DNA from: Chloroflexota bacterium
Lineage (GTDB): Bacteria > Chloroflexota > Dormibacteria > Dormibacterales > Dormibacteraceae
Direction of reading: 5' to 3'
DNA: 58,468 nucleotides
Assembly (NCBI GenBank): GCA_005883575.1
Contig: VBFH01000037.1
Span: forward strand, 1-58,468
Of the stretch, positions 42,689 to 51,281 are shown piece after piece. How positions within the stretch are numbered: position 1 is the stretch's first letter; each line of letters opens with the position of its first letter. The notes beneath the pieces are model-generated. The model worked only from the letters and a program-made list of their open reading frames with translations. It was not told the origin of the DNA and did not search any database. The position numbers and the translations under genes were made by a program.

Positions 42689-43609
42689 GTGTCGATAGAC
42701 GAATCACGTAACGGCAAGCCCAGCGGAATTCAGCTCGTTCAGGTCGAGGGCTTCCTCGAGGTGGCCCGCCGGGGCAGCGTCAGCCGCGCCGCCGAGGCAC
42801 TTTTCATCACCCAACCGACGCTGACCGCGCGCCTCCAGGGCCTGGAACGGGAGCTGGGAACGCCGCTCTTTCTTCGCACGCCCCACGGCATGCGGCTGAC
42901 CGACGCCGGTCGCGCGTGGGTGCCGTTTGCCGAGCGGGCGCTGCGGGCCCTGGTCGACGGTCGCGACGCCCTCCAGCAGGTGATGACCGCGTCCGCAGGC
43001 CACCTCATGATCGCCGCCGCCCCCGCCGTCAGCACCTACGTCCTGCCCGAGCTGCTCGAGCGTTTCGTCGACGCCCACCCACGGGTCGAAGTCTCCGTTC
43101 GTACGGGCCACTCCGAGGACGTTGTCGAGCTGGTGCTCCGCGACGAGGTCCAGATCGGCCTGGGCCGCGCCATCCGCCACCCCGACCTCGAGCTGCGACC
43201 GTTCCACACCGAGGACCTGGTCCTGGTCTGCGCACCCGAGCACCTGTTCACCAAGCGCTCGTCTGTCGCCATGGCAGAGGTCGCCGCCGAGAAGCTCATC
43301 ATGTTCGACCGCACCTCCAGCTACTACGAGATCACCCAGGGCGCCTTCCTCTCCGCCGGCGTGAGCCTGCGTGGGCTGATGGAGCTCGACTCCATCGAGG
43401 CGGCAAAGAAGATGGTCGAGCGCGGGCTGGGGGTGGCGCTCCTGCCGGGAACCGCGGTCGCCCGCGAGGTCGCGGGCAAGACACTGCGTGCCGTGAAGAT
43501 GAAGGACGCGCCGCCGATGCAGAACACGATCGTCGCCTATCGGCGGCGTGACGCCGGCAAGCCGGAAGGCATCGTGGCCGCGTTTCTCGACCTGCTCGAA
43601 TCCAAGTAG
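42689..43609 (+). CDS. LysR-family transcriptional regulator
   Basis: Regulator of about 306 residues from GTG 42689. The winged HTH is LVQVEGFLEVARRGSVSRAAEALFITQPTLTARLQGLERELG, quoted here as its core SVSRAAEALFITQPTLTARL. The effector-binding domain follows (about 95-300). In-frame TTG 42683 is possible. It lies upstream of the small Cys-rich ORF and the isocitrate-lyase-like gene in the same direction, with a gap of 98 nt, and may regulate them. Confidence 0.92.
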   Translation: MSIDESRNGKPSGIQLVQVEGFLEVARRGSVSRAAEALFITQPTLTARLQGLERELGTPLFLRTPHGMRLTDAGRAWVPFAERALRALVDGRDALQQVMTASAGHLMIAAAPAVSTYVLPELLERFVDAHPRVEVSVRTGHSEDVVELVLRDEVQIGLGRAIRHPDLELRPFHTEDLVLVCAPEHLFTKRSSVAMAEVAAEKLIMFDRTSSYYEITQGAFLSAGVSLRGLMELDSIEAAKKMVERGLGVALLPGTAVAREVAGKTLRAVKMKDAPPMQNTIVAYRRRDAGKPEGIVAAFLDLLESK

Positions 43610-43707
43610 AACGCCTCAGCCCGGTGTTTCCTACATCGACTCTGCCGATCGAGCTCATCAGATCAATTGATTGGACGTATATCGGTTGCCTTGATAGTTT
43701 CTAAGGC

Positions 43708-43806
43708 ATGGATAGAGAAATCCGATCGCAGGATCAGGAGACCGAGAGCACCGTGCACGAGTGCGAGTGCCCCGAACCCTGCAACTGCGACCACGAAAAC
43801 GATTAG
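43708..43806 (+). CDS. 32-residue Cys/His-rich small protein
   Basis: ATG frame of 32 residues, MDREIRSQDQETESTV followed by HECECPEPCNCDHEND. Four Cys, two His and many acidic residues lie in the last 16 positions, a plausible small metal-binding or redox module. The TAG stop is at 43804, immediately before and overlapping the AGGAGG ribosome site of the isocitrate-lyase-like gene, so translation of the two is probably linked. AAGG lies close to its own ATG. It could instead be a leader peptide with Cys/His codons. Not recognised. Confidence 0.5.
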   Translation: MDREIRSQDQETESTVHECECPEPCNCDHEND

Positions 43807-43816
43807 GAGGCTCTCC

Positions 43817-44944
43817 ATGGATCTCGTCTCCACACCTCTCCTACCGGAGGGCTTCAAGGTGCCGGCGTCGCGGAACGAGCCGCCGAGCAAGCGCCTGCGT
43901 CGAATGCTGGCGGAAAAGCCGTACGTCTTCGCGCCGGGTGTGTACGACCCGATGGGCGCTCAGCTCCTCATGTACCACGGCTTCGACGCCGTCTACTTCA
44001 GCGGCTACTCCTTCGCCATCGGCCACCTCGGCACGACCGACATGGACCTGTATTCCTCGGTTGAGATCGCGGACGGCGCCCGGCGCACCGTCAGCGCGCT
44101 GCGCAAGTTCCAGCTCACGATGGCGATGGGCGACCCAGAGAAGAACGTTCCTCCCACCCACCTCGAGATCCCGCCGGTCGTCGTCGACATGGATGCGGGC
44201 TACGGAAATCTCTTCAACGTGCAGCGCACCGTCGAGCTGTATGTCAACGCCGGCGTCGCGGCCGCACACCTCGAGGACCAGGTCATGCCCAAGCGCTGCG
44301 GCCACATCGCGGGCAAGGCGCTGATCTCAGCCGACGAGTTCATCGGCAAGCTCAAGATGATGCGCAGCGCGGCCGACGACCTTGGTCACAAAGACTTCGT
44401 TGTGATCGCACGCACCGACGGCGTGTCGGCAAGCGAAGCGCCCGAATCCAGGCGCGGCCTCGAGCTGGCCATCGACCGCGGCCTCCGCTACCTGGACAGC
44501 GGAGTTCCAGACCTGCTGTGGTGCGAGTTCCCGACCGCGGAACGAGAGCCGACCGAAACGTTCTGTACCGAGATCCGCAAGCGCTTCCCCAAAGCCCGAT
44601 TCGCCTTCAACTACTCCTCGTCGTTCAAGTGGTTCAATGAAAAGAACCCGATCACGTGGGAGGAGCTGGGCCTTCTGGGCGTCGGATTCATCTTCATCAC
44701 GCTCGCGCTCCAGCACGCGGCGGGGCATGGCATGTCGGTTTTGCTCGAAGAGCTGAAGGAGAACAAGGAAGAGGGCTATATGTCGCTGCAGCGCAAGGAG
44801 TGGGCCGATGGCGGGAATATCCCGACACGGTCGCACCACCTCTTCACAGGTGTCCCCTATCACCACCACGTCGGACGCGAGTACGGCGCCGCGCGCCTCA
44901 GCGAGGACATGGACGAGCATCTCGAAATTTCGAAGGTCGTCTAG
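43817..44944 (+). CDS. isocitrate lyase/PEP mutase superfamily protein, isocitrate-lyase-like
   Basis: TIM-barrel enzyme of 375 residues from ATG 43817, set by AGGAGG 6 nt upstream. Metal-binding VVVDMDAGYGN, catalytic loop KRCGH with Cys161 (KKCGH in canonical isocitrate lyase), EFIGKLKMMRSAADDLG, VIARTDG and RFAFNYSSSFKW all correspond to isocitrate lyase motifs. At 375 residues it is shorter than the usual 430. It would split isocitrate to glyoxylate and succinate, or a related methylisocitrate. No malate synthase is adjacent. Confidence 0.8.
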   Translation: MDLVSTPLLPEGFKVPASRNEPPSKRLRRMLAEKPYVFAPGVYDPMGAQLLMYHGFDAVYFSGYSFAIGHLGTTDMDLYSSVEIADGARRTVSALRKFQLTMAMGDPEKNVPPTHLEIPPVVVDMDAGYGNLFNVQRTVELYVNAGVAAAHLEDQVMPKRCGHIAGKALISADEFIGKLKMMRSAADDLGHKDFVVIARTDGVSASEAPESRRGLELAIDRGLRYLDSGVPDLLWCEFPTAEREPTETFCTEIRKRFPKARFAFNYSSSFKWFNEKNPITWEELGLLGVGFIFITLALQHAAGHGMSVLLEELKENKEEGYMSLQRKEWADGGNIPTRSHHLFTGVPYHHHVGREYGAARLSEDMDEHLEISKVV

Positions 44945-44977
44945 AGAGTTCTAGACTTCGCCCGAGAGCGCGAGGGC

Positions 44978-46666
44978 GTGGTGCTGTTTCCGTTCCGCTG
45001 GCTGTGGTGGCTGATCTCGAGCGTTCGCCGCTCGATCGGAAGGCCGCCCGAGTTCGTCGTCTTCGTCCTCGAAGAAGACCCGCCGGCGCTGCCTGACCCG
45101 CCCCGGCCTTTCTGGCAGCGGTTCGCCGCCAGGTCCCGCCTGAGCACCAAGGAGCTGGGCGAGCGCTTCGACGCGATCGCGCGCGACTCGCGGATCAAAG
45201 GCGTGGTCCTGCACCTGCGCACGGTCGGGATGCCGATGGCCACCTTGCAGGACCTTCGCGAGCTCGTATCCAGGCTCCGCCAGTCCGGCAAGCGAGTGGT
45301 GGCCTGGGCCCCTGCCTACACCACCGGCACCTACTACCTCGCATGCGCGTGCGACGAGATCCTGCTCATGCCCGCGGGCATGATCGAGCCGCTCGGCTTC
45401 GCCGGCACCGGCACGTTCCTTGCCGACGGGCTCGCGCGGTTCGGCCTGAGCGCTGACTTCATCCAGGTGTCGCCTTACAAGTCGGCGGCCGACCCACTGA
45501 CCAAGTCGAAGATGACGGACGAGTACCGCGAACAGGTCACGTGGCTGCTCGAGTCGCAGCATGCCGAGGTGGTCGGGGCGATCGCCGAGGCCAGGAAGCT
45601 CGACGAGGCCGGAGCCCAAGAGCTGATCGACTGCTCGCCGTATGGCGACGACGTCGCGGTGGAAAAGCACGCGGTCGACCGGGTGATTCCGGAAGAGGAA
45701 TTACCGGCGCACCTGGCGCGTGGCGGCCCCCCGGTTTCGATCGGCACCTGGGATAGAGCGCAGAGGAAGATGCGCATGCCTGCGCCGACGCTGCGGATGG
45801 GCAGGTACGTCGCGCTCATCCGGGTCGAAGGCACGATCATCGACGGCCGGTCCGGCCGCCTGCCGGTCAGGCCGCCAGTCGAGGTTCCGCTCGCCGGTGA
45901 GGCTCGTGCTGGCGACCTGAGCGTGGTCCAGGTGGCGCGGCAGGTGGCGGCGGACAAGCGCGCCGCGGCTGTGGTGCTGTACGTCAACTCGCGCGGGGGC
46001 TCTTCGACGGCGAGCGAGGCGATGCGCCAGGCGCTGCGAGTGGTCGCGGCGCACAAGCCGCTGGTCGTCGTCATGGGCCCGGTCGCGGGATCGGGCGGCT
46101 ACGACGTGGCGACACCCGGGTCGTGGATCGTCGCTCGCCCCGGGACGCTGACCGGCTCGATTGGCGTACTGGGCGGGAAGATCGTCACGGGCGCGCTGTG
46201 GGAGAAGCTGCTGTTCAACCGCGAGACGATCGCTCTTGGCCGGCACGTGACGATGAACAACGACGACCGCCTTTACTCGGATGAGGAGCGCGACATCCTG
46301 ACCAAAGAGATCAACCGCCTGTATCGAGGATTCGTCGATGTCGTGGCGGCGTCGCGCAAGCTGCGGCGCGAGGAGGTCGAGCCGATCGCGCAGGGCAAGG
46401 TGTGGACGGGACGGCAGGCGCTGGAGCGCAAGCTGGTCGATGAGCTCGGCGGCCTGGACGCGGGGGTCAAGAAGGCGCGCGGGCTGGCCGGCCTGACCTC
46501 AACCGCCCCGCTGCGCGAGGCGCATGGGCCGAGGCGCATGATCCCTCCGCTGGTCGAACCGGCGCCGGCGGGCGGCTGGTTCGGCTACGTGCTCGAGGGT
46601 CTCAACCTACTGAGCCGAGCGCCGGCGCTAGCCGTGATGGAGTACCTGCCGGGCGAGCTGACCTAG
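44978..46666 (+). CDS. sppA: signal peptide peptidase SppA, 67K type
   Basis: Membrane protease of 562 residues. An N-terminal helix (FPFRWLWWLISSVRR) is followed by two tandem ClpP-fold domains. The Lys general base is Lys168 in SPYKSAADPLT, and the Ser nucleophile is Ser372 in AGSGGYDVATPG, each in a different domain as in long SppA. It degrades leftover signal peptides in the membrane. GTG start. Converges with the SnoaL-like gene (4-nt overlap). Confidence 0.92.
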   Translation: MVLFPFRWLWWLISSVRRSIGRPPEFVVFVLEEDPPALPDPPRPFWQRFAARSRLSTKELGERFDAIARDSRIKGVVLHLRTVGMPMATLQDLRELVSRLRQSGKRVVAWAPAYTTGTYYLACACDEILLMPAGMIEPLGFAGTGTFLADGLARFGLSADFIQVSPYKSAADPLTKSKMTDEYREQVTWLLESQHAEVVGAIAEARKLDEAGAQELIDCSPYGDDVAVEKHAVDRVIPEEELPAHLARGGPPVSIGTWDRAQRKMRMPAPTLRMGRYVALIRVEGTIIDGRSGRLPVRPPVEVPLAGEARAGDLSVVQVARQVAADKRAAAVVLYVNSRGGSSTASEAMRQALRVVAAHKPLVVVMGPVAGSGGYDVATPGSWIVARPGTLTGSIGVLGGKIVTGALWEKLLFNRETIALGRHVTMNNDDRLYSDEERDILTKEINRLYRGFVDVVAASRKLRREEVEPIAQGKVWTGRQALERKLVDELGGLDAGVKKARGLAGLTSTAPLREAHGPRRMIPPLVEPAPAGGWFGYVLEGLNLLSRAPALAVMEYLPGELT

Positions 46667-47094
46667 CCTGTCCCCGGGAGCATCTGCATGCGCAGGGCAG
46701 CGAGATCCATCGAAGTCCAGTGCTCCGCGAGCTTGCCATCTTTGACGCGGAAGATGTCGATGAACTCCAATTCGACCCGGTTGCCGGTCGGCGGCAAGTC
46801 CCATATCGCCCCACGGTGGGTGCCGCGCAGGGTCTTGCGGGTGGCTACCAGATCCCGGTCCGCGAGCTGCTCGTTGATCTCCATCGTGGCGTCTGGGAAT
46901 GCCCGCAGCAGCATCCCGTAGAACGCCTGGAAGCCACCGGCCGGGCGGGGCGTCGGCGGTATCGGGCGGCCCTCCGGAGCGTAGTGGTTCACGAAGTCCG
47001 GGTGAAAGATCTCGTCCGCCGCGGCGAGGTCATGTTGGTTCTGGCACACCTCCACGAACTGCGCCACCACCCGCTTGTTGTCCTCGATCGACAC
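46663..47094 (-). CDS. SnoaL-like ester cyclase/nuclear transport factor 2-fold protein
   Basis: Small protein of 143 residues, GTG start with AGGAGG 6 nt upstream. SnoaL-type motifs are VAQFVEVCQNQHDLAAADEIFHPDFVNH, RAFPDATMEINEQLADRDLVATRKTLRGTHRG and VEFIDIFRVKDGKLAEHW (cores HPDFVNH and FRVKDGKLAEHW). The family is a polyketide cyclase-like NTF2 fold with many functions. Substrate unknown. Confidence 0.88.
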   Translation of the reverse strand: MSIEDNKRVVAQFVEVCQNQHDLAAADEIFHPDFVNHYAPEGRPIPPTPRPAGGFQAFYGMLLRAFPDATMEINEQLADRDLVATRKTLRGTHRGAIWDLPPTGNRVELEFIDIFRVKDGKLAEHWTSMDLAALRMQMLPGTG

Positions 47095-47168
47095 GCCCGT
47101 CCTCCTTCCAATGTCGAAGGGTACACGGGCGAAGCGGGTATCCCAGGTGACCGTGCTACTGCCTCATC

Positions 47169-49562
47169 TCAGACGTCGAGCGGCGGGAACCTCCAGGGCT
47201 GACGCTCGCGCACGACCTCGTAGACGGCTTCGACCATGCTCTCCCGGTTCGGCTTGGTGAAGTAATCCCCGTCCGGCCCGTACGCCGGCCGGTTCGGTGA
47301 CGCCGCCAGTGTCCGCGGCGCCGCGTCCAGGTGCCACCATCCCTGCTGCTCCTCGAGGATCTGCTGGAGCATGAACGCCGACGCGCCGCCCCGCACGTCC
47401 TCGTCGACGCAGATCAACGCGTGCGTCTTCTCCACCGAACGCACGAGCAGGTGATTGACGTCGAACGGGTTGAGCGTCTGCACATCGATGATCTCGCACG
47501 ACACGCCTAGATCCTCGAGCGCCTGCGCGGCGTCGAGCGCTATCCCGCAGCAGGCCCCGTAAGTCACGACCGTCGCGTCGCTGCCTTCGCGCAGGACCTC
47601 GGGCACGCCCAAAGGCACGGTGAACGTGCCGATGTTGTCCGGCACCCTCTCCTTCAACCGGTAGCCGTTCAGGACCTCAATCACGATCCCCGGGTTGTCA
47701 CCCTGGAACAGCGTGTTGTAGAAGCCCGCGGCCTGCGTCATGTTGCGCGGCACCGCGACGTAGATGCCCCGCAGCGCGTTCAGCAGGACCGACATGGGCG
47801 AGCCGGAATGCCAGATTCCGACGAGCCGGTGCCCCTTGGTGCGAATCACCACGGGCGCCTTCTGGCCGCCAACGGTTCGCCAGTGCAGCGTGGCCAGGTC
47901 GTCGGACGCGACCTCCAGCGCGTAGAGGAAGTAGTCGAGGTATTGGATGTCGCAGATCGGCCGCAGTCCGCGAATTGCGGCGCCGATCGCCTGGCCGAGG
48001 ATCGTCGCCTCACGAATGCCGGTATCGGTGAGGCGCAGGTCGCCGTACTTCGCCTGCAAACCCTCGAAGACGAGGTTGACGTCGCCCAGCTTGCCAACGT
48101 CCTCGCCGATGACGAAGATCCGCGGATCGCGCTCGAAGTTGGCGTCGAAGTTCCGGACGAGCACCTGCCGGCCATCGACCGTCGGCGACTGGTCGGAATA
48201 AGCAGCGGGCACGACCGGAACCTGGAGAGGCGATTCCGCTGACCGGCTGTAGAGATAGGAGTTGTAGCGCTCGTCGTTCTCGCGCCGGTAGTCGGCGACG
48301 AACTTCGCCAGCTCCGCGCGCGACGGCGACTCCAGGCCGCGCAGCTGGTGCAGCACCCGCGACACGCTCGACATCACGAGCGAACGAGTCACCTTGTTGG
48401 CTTCGTCAAGGGCGTTGGTGATCTCCGCCACCTCGGGCATGTCGATCCGCCGCAGGATCGCGACGGCGCGATCCCGCTCGGCGCGGACAGGCGTCTGGAA
48501 AGCCTCCCAGGCCAGGTCGCGCGCGGCCTCAACGGCTTCTTTGTCGGCCGCCTCCCAGCCCTCGAGCTGCGACTCGCTGGCGACACCCGACTCGATGACC
48601 CAGTCGCGCATCCGGGCCACGCAGTCGTACTCGTTTTCGAACCGCAGACGCTCCTTCGACTTGTACCTCTCGTGGCTGCCGCTGGTCGAATGGCCTTGCG
48701 GCTGGGTCATCTCGGTGACATGGATCAGCGCGGGCTTGTGCTCGCGCCGCACCTTCTCGATCGCGTTCGCGTACGTCTCCACCAGCCCGGCGTAGTCCCA
48801 TCCGCGCACGACGTAGATGTCGATCCCCGGGCGGTCGTCCGGTGAGAATCCGCGCAGGGCGTCGGAGATGGAAGCCTTGGTCGTCTCCAGGGTGATCGGG
48901 ACCGAGATCCCATATCCGTCGTCCCATACCGACATCGCCAACGGCACCTGCAGCACGCCGGCGGCGTTGATCGCCTCCCAGAACAGACCCTCGCTCGTCG
49001 CGGCGTCGCCGATGGTCCCGAACGCAACCTCGTCGCCGTTGACCGAGAAGCCGTCCTGCGTGCTCTTCAGCTGCGGGTTCAGGCGGTAGAGGCGCGACGC
49101 GTAGGCAAGTCCGAGCAGCCGGGGCATCCAGCCGGCGACGTTGGAGACGTCCGCGCTCGAGTTGGGCATGTCCACGCTGCGCATGAACACGCCGCTGTCA
49201 TCGAGGATCCGGGTCGCGAAGTGGTTGCCCATCTGCCGCCCGCCCGACGCAGGCTCCGCCTCGACGCTGGCGTTGCCGTACAGCTGGGCGAAGAAGTTGC
49301 GGACGTTTGACATCCGCGTCGCCCACATGAACGTCTGATCCCGGTAGTAACCTGCGCGCCAATCGCCAGGCCGGAACGCCTTGGCCATCGCGATGTTGGC
49401 GATCTCCTTGCCGTCGCCGAAGATCCCAAAGGTCGCGTTGCCGCGGAGGACCTCGGCTCGCCCGATGACGCTAGCGCGGCGGCTGCTGTATGCGAGGCGG
49501 TAATCGGCGATGACGGCTTCGGCGGTCAGTGTTGCCTTCGAGTTGCGAAGCGCTCTCGCCAT
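47169..49562 (-). CDS. 2-oxoacid dehydrogenase E1, fused alpha and beta subunits
   Basis: Thiamine-diphosphate enzyme of 797 residues. The alpha-like half (about 35-380) has the TPP site GTIGDAATSEGLFWEAINAAG and VWDDGYGISVP, where other E1 alphas have ENNGY. The beta-like half (about 460-790) has VIGEDVGKLGDVNLVFEGLQAKYG, LTDTGIREATILG and ADIQYLDYF-type segments, then VVTYG and EIIDVQTLNPFD. Fused E1 with WDDGYGIS is known in Bacteroidota and others. It decarboxylates a branched-chain 2-oxo acid or pyruvate and hands the acyl group to an E2. No E2 or E3 gene is in the window. Follows the XRE-TPR regulator by 49 nt. Confidence 0.9.
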   Translation of the reverse strand: MARALRNSKATLTAEAVIADYRLAYSSRRASVIGRAEVLRGNATFGIFGDGKEIANIAMAKAFRPGDWRAGYYRDQTFMWATRMSNVRNFFAQLYGNASVEAEPASGGRQMGNHFATRILDDSGVFMRSVDMPNSSADVSNVAGWMPRLLGLAYASRLYRLNPQLKSTQDGFSVNGDEVAFGTIGDAATSEGLFWEAINAAGVLQVPLAMSVWDDGYGISVPITLETTKASISDALRGFSPDDRPGIDIYVVRGWDYAGLVETYANAIEKVRREHKPALIHVTEMTQPQGHSTSGSHERYKSKERLRFENEYDCVARMRDWVIESGVASESQLEGWEAADKEAVEAARDLAWEAFQTPVRAERDRAVAILRRIDMPEVAEITNALDEANKVTRSLVMSSVSRVLHQLRGLESPSRAELAKFVADYRRENDERYNSYLYSRSAESPLQVPVVPAAYSDQSPTVDGRQVLVRNFDANFERDPRIFVIGEDVGKLGDVNLVFEGLQAKYGDLRLTDTGIREATILGQAIGAAIRGLRPICDIQYLDYFLYALEVASDDLATLHWRTVGGQKAPVVIRTKGHRLVGIWHSGSPMSVLLNALRGIYVAVPRNMTQAAGFYNTLFQGDNPGIVIEVLNGYRLKERVPDNIGTFTVPLGVPEVLREGSDATVVTYGACCGIALDAAQALEDLGVSCEIIDVQTLNPFDVNHLLVRSVEKTHALICVDEDVRGGASAFMLQQILEEQQGWWHLDAAPRTLAASPNRPAYGPDGDYFTKPNRESMVEAVYEVVRERQPWRFPPLDV

Positions 49563-49611
49563 AGTCGACCGCTCAGCGGCCGAAAACTACGTTATCAGAG
49601 CCCCCGGGCCG

Positions 49612-50985
49612 CTAGGCCGAGCTAAGGCGCTCCCTTGCCTGTTCGCGGCGGAGCAAACCCGGCCGGCTCGCCTGGAGGGCCTCCTTCATGTGCACGTAGG
49701 CTCGGGCCAGCTCGCCCCGACGCTCCAGGATCTCGGCGTAGACGCCATGGGAGTGGAGGAGCCGCTCTCGCAAGCCCAAAACCTCAAACCCGCGTATGGC
49801 GTCCTCGAAACGGCGATCGGCGGACTCGTGCTCACCCCGCTGGTCGTCGATGCGACCAAGCCACAGGTGCGCTTCGGCCATCATGGCGCCGTCCTCCAGG
49901 CGCTCGGCGAGCTCCAGGGCCGCCCTCGCCAGCTCGTGCGCACGATCTGCTTCTCCCTCATACATCGCCAGCTCGCACTGGCTGAGGAGGACTCGGCTTC
50001 GTCCAAGCTCGAGGTCGGCCTCGTCGCACAGCTCGAGCGCCCGATCGAGGTGGCGGTGGGCGCCGGCAAAATCATGCCGCCCCATCAGGAGGAGGGCGAG
50101 GTTGTTTTCGGCCCGAGCAAGGAAGGCGCGGTCGCGCAGCACCTCGAGGAGGGCGACCGATCGCATCGCGAAGCGGGAGGCGGTCTCACTTGTGCCGTGG
50201 TACGCAGCGCCCAGCTCGCTGTAGATGTGCGCCACATGCCGCAGGTCGAAGACGGAGCTGCCGACCTCGATCGCCTCTTCGTAAGCCGCGACCGCCCGGT
50301 CACCGTCGCGCTCGGCGGCGTAGGCCGCGGCGAGGATGCCGAGGAGGCGCGTTTCGGTCGGGGTGGGCACCGGCTTGAGCCCGCGGCACACCGCGAGCGC
50401 CTTCTCGGCCAGCGCGACCGCATCCTTGGACTTCGTCGCGGTCGCAAGTGACGCCTGCGCGCCAAGGCACTCGGCCAGCATCACACCGTCATTCACCGCT
50501 TCGAAGTGAGCCCTGGCTTCCCCGAGCAGGTCGGCGGCCTGGTCCGGCTCCGCCGAGTCCAGATAGGCCTGCGCGACCAGGAAACGAATGCGTCCCAAAC
50601 GGAAGGCGGAGGAACTGCGATCGAGGAGTGAATGGCCCAGCGCGACGGCCTCCGTGTTGCGGCCGCCTGCGACCAAAGCCTCGAGCTCGATCACACTCGT
50701 GCGCGTGTCATCGGCGGAACCACCAGGCTCGGCGAGGAAGAACTCGATAGGCTTGCCGGTCCTTCGGGCGATGTGCTCCAGGGTAGGCAGCGAAGGCCTG
50801 GTTCGGCCAGTCTCGATGAGGTAGATCGCGGGCGGCGTCACGCGGCCTTTGCCCAGCTGCGCGAGGCTCAAGCCGGATTCGAGGCGCGCCTCCTTGACGG
50901 AGCCTGGGCGGACATTTACGCCGGGGAGCCGGCGTCGTTTGGGGCTGACATCTGTCACCTCAAAGCGCCCGCTGGCCACGGCCAC
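49612..50985 (-). CDS. XRE-family regulator with TPR repeats
   Basis: Regulator of up to 457 residues. An HTH_3 domain (about 30-85) reads VKEARLESGLSLAQLGKGRVTPPAIYLIETG and RPSLPTLEHIARRTGKPIEFF (cores ARLESGLSLAQLGKG and TLEHIARRTGKP). Then come helical TPR repeats (about 100-445). GTG 50985 is the furthest start; GTG 50979 and 50958 are alternatives. It reads towards the E1 gene and is probably co-transcribed with it. Its promoter region has a palindrome (51081-51095) that could be its own operator. Confidence 0.85.
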   Translation of the reverse strand: MAVASGRFEVTDVSPKRRRLPGVNVRPGSVKEARLESGLSLAQLGKGRVTPPAIYLIETGRTRPSLPTLEHIARRTGKPIEFFLAEPGGSADDTRTSVIELEALVAGGRNTEAVALGHSLLDRSSSAFRLGRIRFLVAQAYLDSAEPDQAADLLGEARAHFEAVNDGVMLAECLGAQASLATATKSKDAVALAEKALAVCRGLKPVPTPTETRLLGILAAAYAAERDGDRAVAAYEEAIEVGSSVFDLRHVAHIYSELGAAYHGTSETASRFAMRSVALLEVLRDRAFLARAENNLALLLMGRHDFAGAHRHLDRALELCDEADLELGRSRVLLSQCELAMYEGEADRAHELARAALELAERLEDGAMMAEAHLWLGRIDDQRGEHESADRRFEDAIRGFEVLGLRERLLHSHGVYAEILERRGELARAYVHMKEALQASRPGLLRREQARERLSSA

Positions 50986-51080
50986 TCACTTTATACGAAA
51001 TCATTGGAATGTTCCAGAGGCGGGTTTGAAACGCACATTTCAGCTTTGCCGGTCGATTCTTTGGCTAATTTCGACTGATA

Positions 51081-51095
51081 CTTAACATTGTTAAG
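51081..51095. promoter_or_regulatory. TTAAC palindrome upstream of XRE-TPR gene
   Basis: CTTAAC-ATT-GTTAAG is a perfect 6-bp inverted repeat with a 3-nt spacer, in an AT-rich patch that stands out from the GC-rich surroundings, 96 nt before the GTG start. It is the size of a simple XRE-type operator. The adjacent TTAAGTT could be part of a promoter. Low certainty. Confidence 0.35.
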
Positions 51096-51160
51096 TTAAA
51101 CTACCCAGCGCAGGTCGTGGTACAGCGTGCTTCCCGCCGCGACCTGCTCCGCCTCGGTGC

Positions 51161-51259
51161 GGCCCTCTCTCTGCTTCACCCCTTCCAGAGAGAGGGCCTC
51201 TTTCATGAGAGAGGGGGTTCACTTCCCCACCTTGTGGGGAGGCAGGCGGCGAAGCCGCC
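51161..51259. repeat. three-hairpin intergenic element
   Basis: Three perfect inverted repeats lie in succession: a 13-bp stem GGCCCTCTCTCTG (51161-51173) with its complement at 51186-51198, a 7-bp stem TCCCCAC/GTGGGGA (51224-51240) and a 6-bp stem GGCGGC/GCCGCC (51245-51259). Together with the runs of GAGAG this resembles dispersed REP-like intergenic elements of high-GC bacteria. It lies after the pheA stop (51282) and may end the ilv operon. Confidence 0.5.
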
Positions 51260-51281
51260 GGGTCGGGACGATGGGCTTGTC

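Noticed and set aside
43663-43818. Hydrophobic minus-strand frame (ESLLIVFVVAVAGFGALALVH) opposite the Cys-rich ORF
   Set aside because: Its ATG lies inside the start of the lyase gene and it has no ribosome site; the hydrophobic look comes from the complement of acidic codons. A real small membrane protein cannot be fully excluded.
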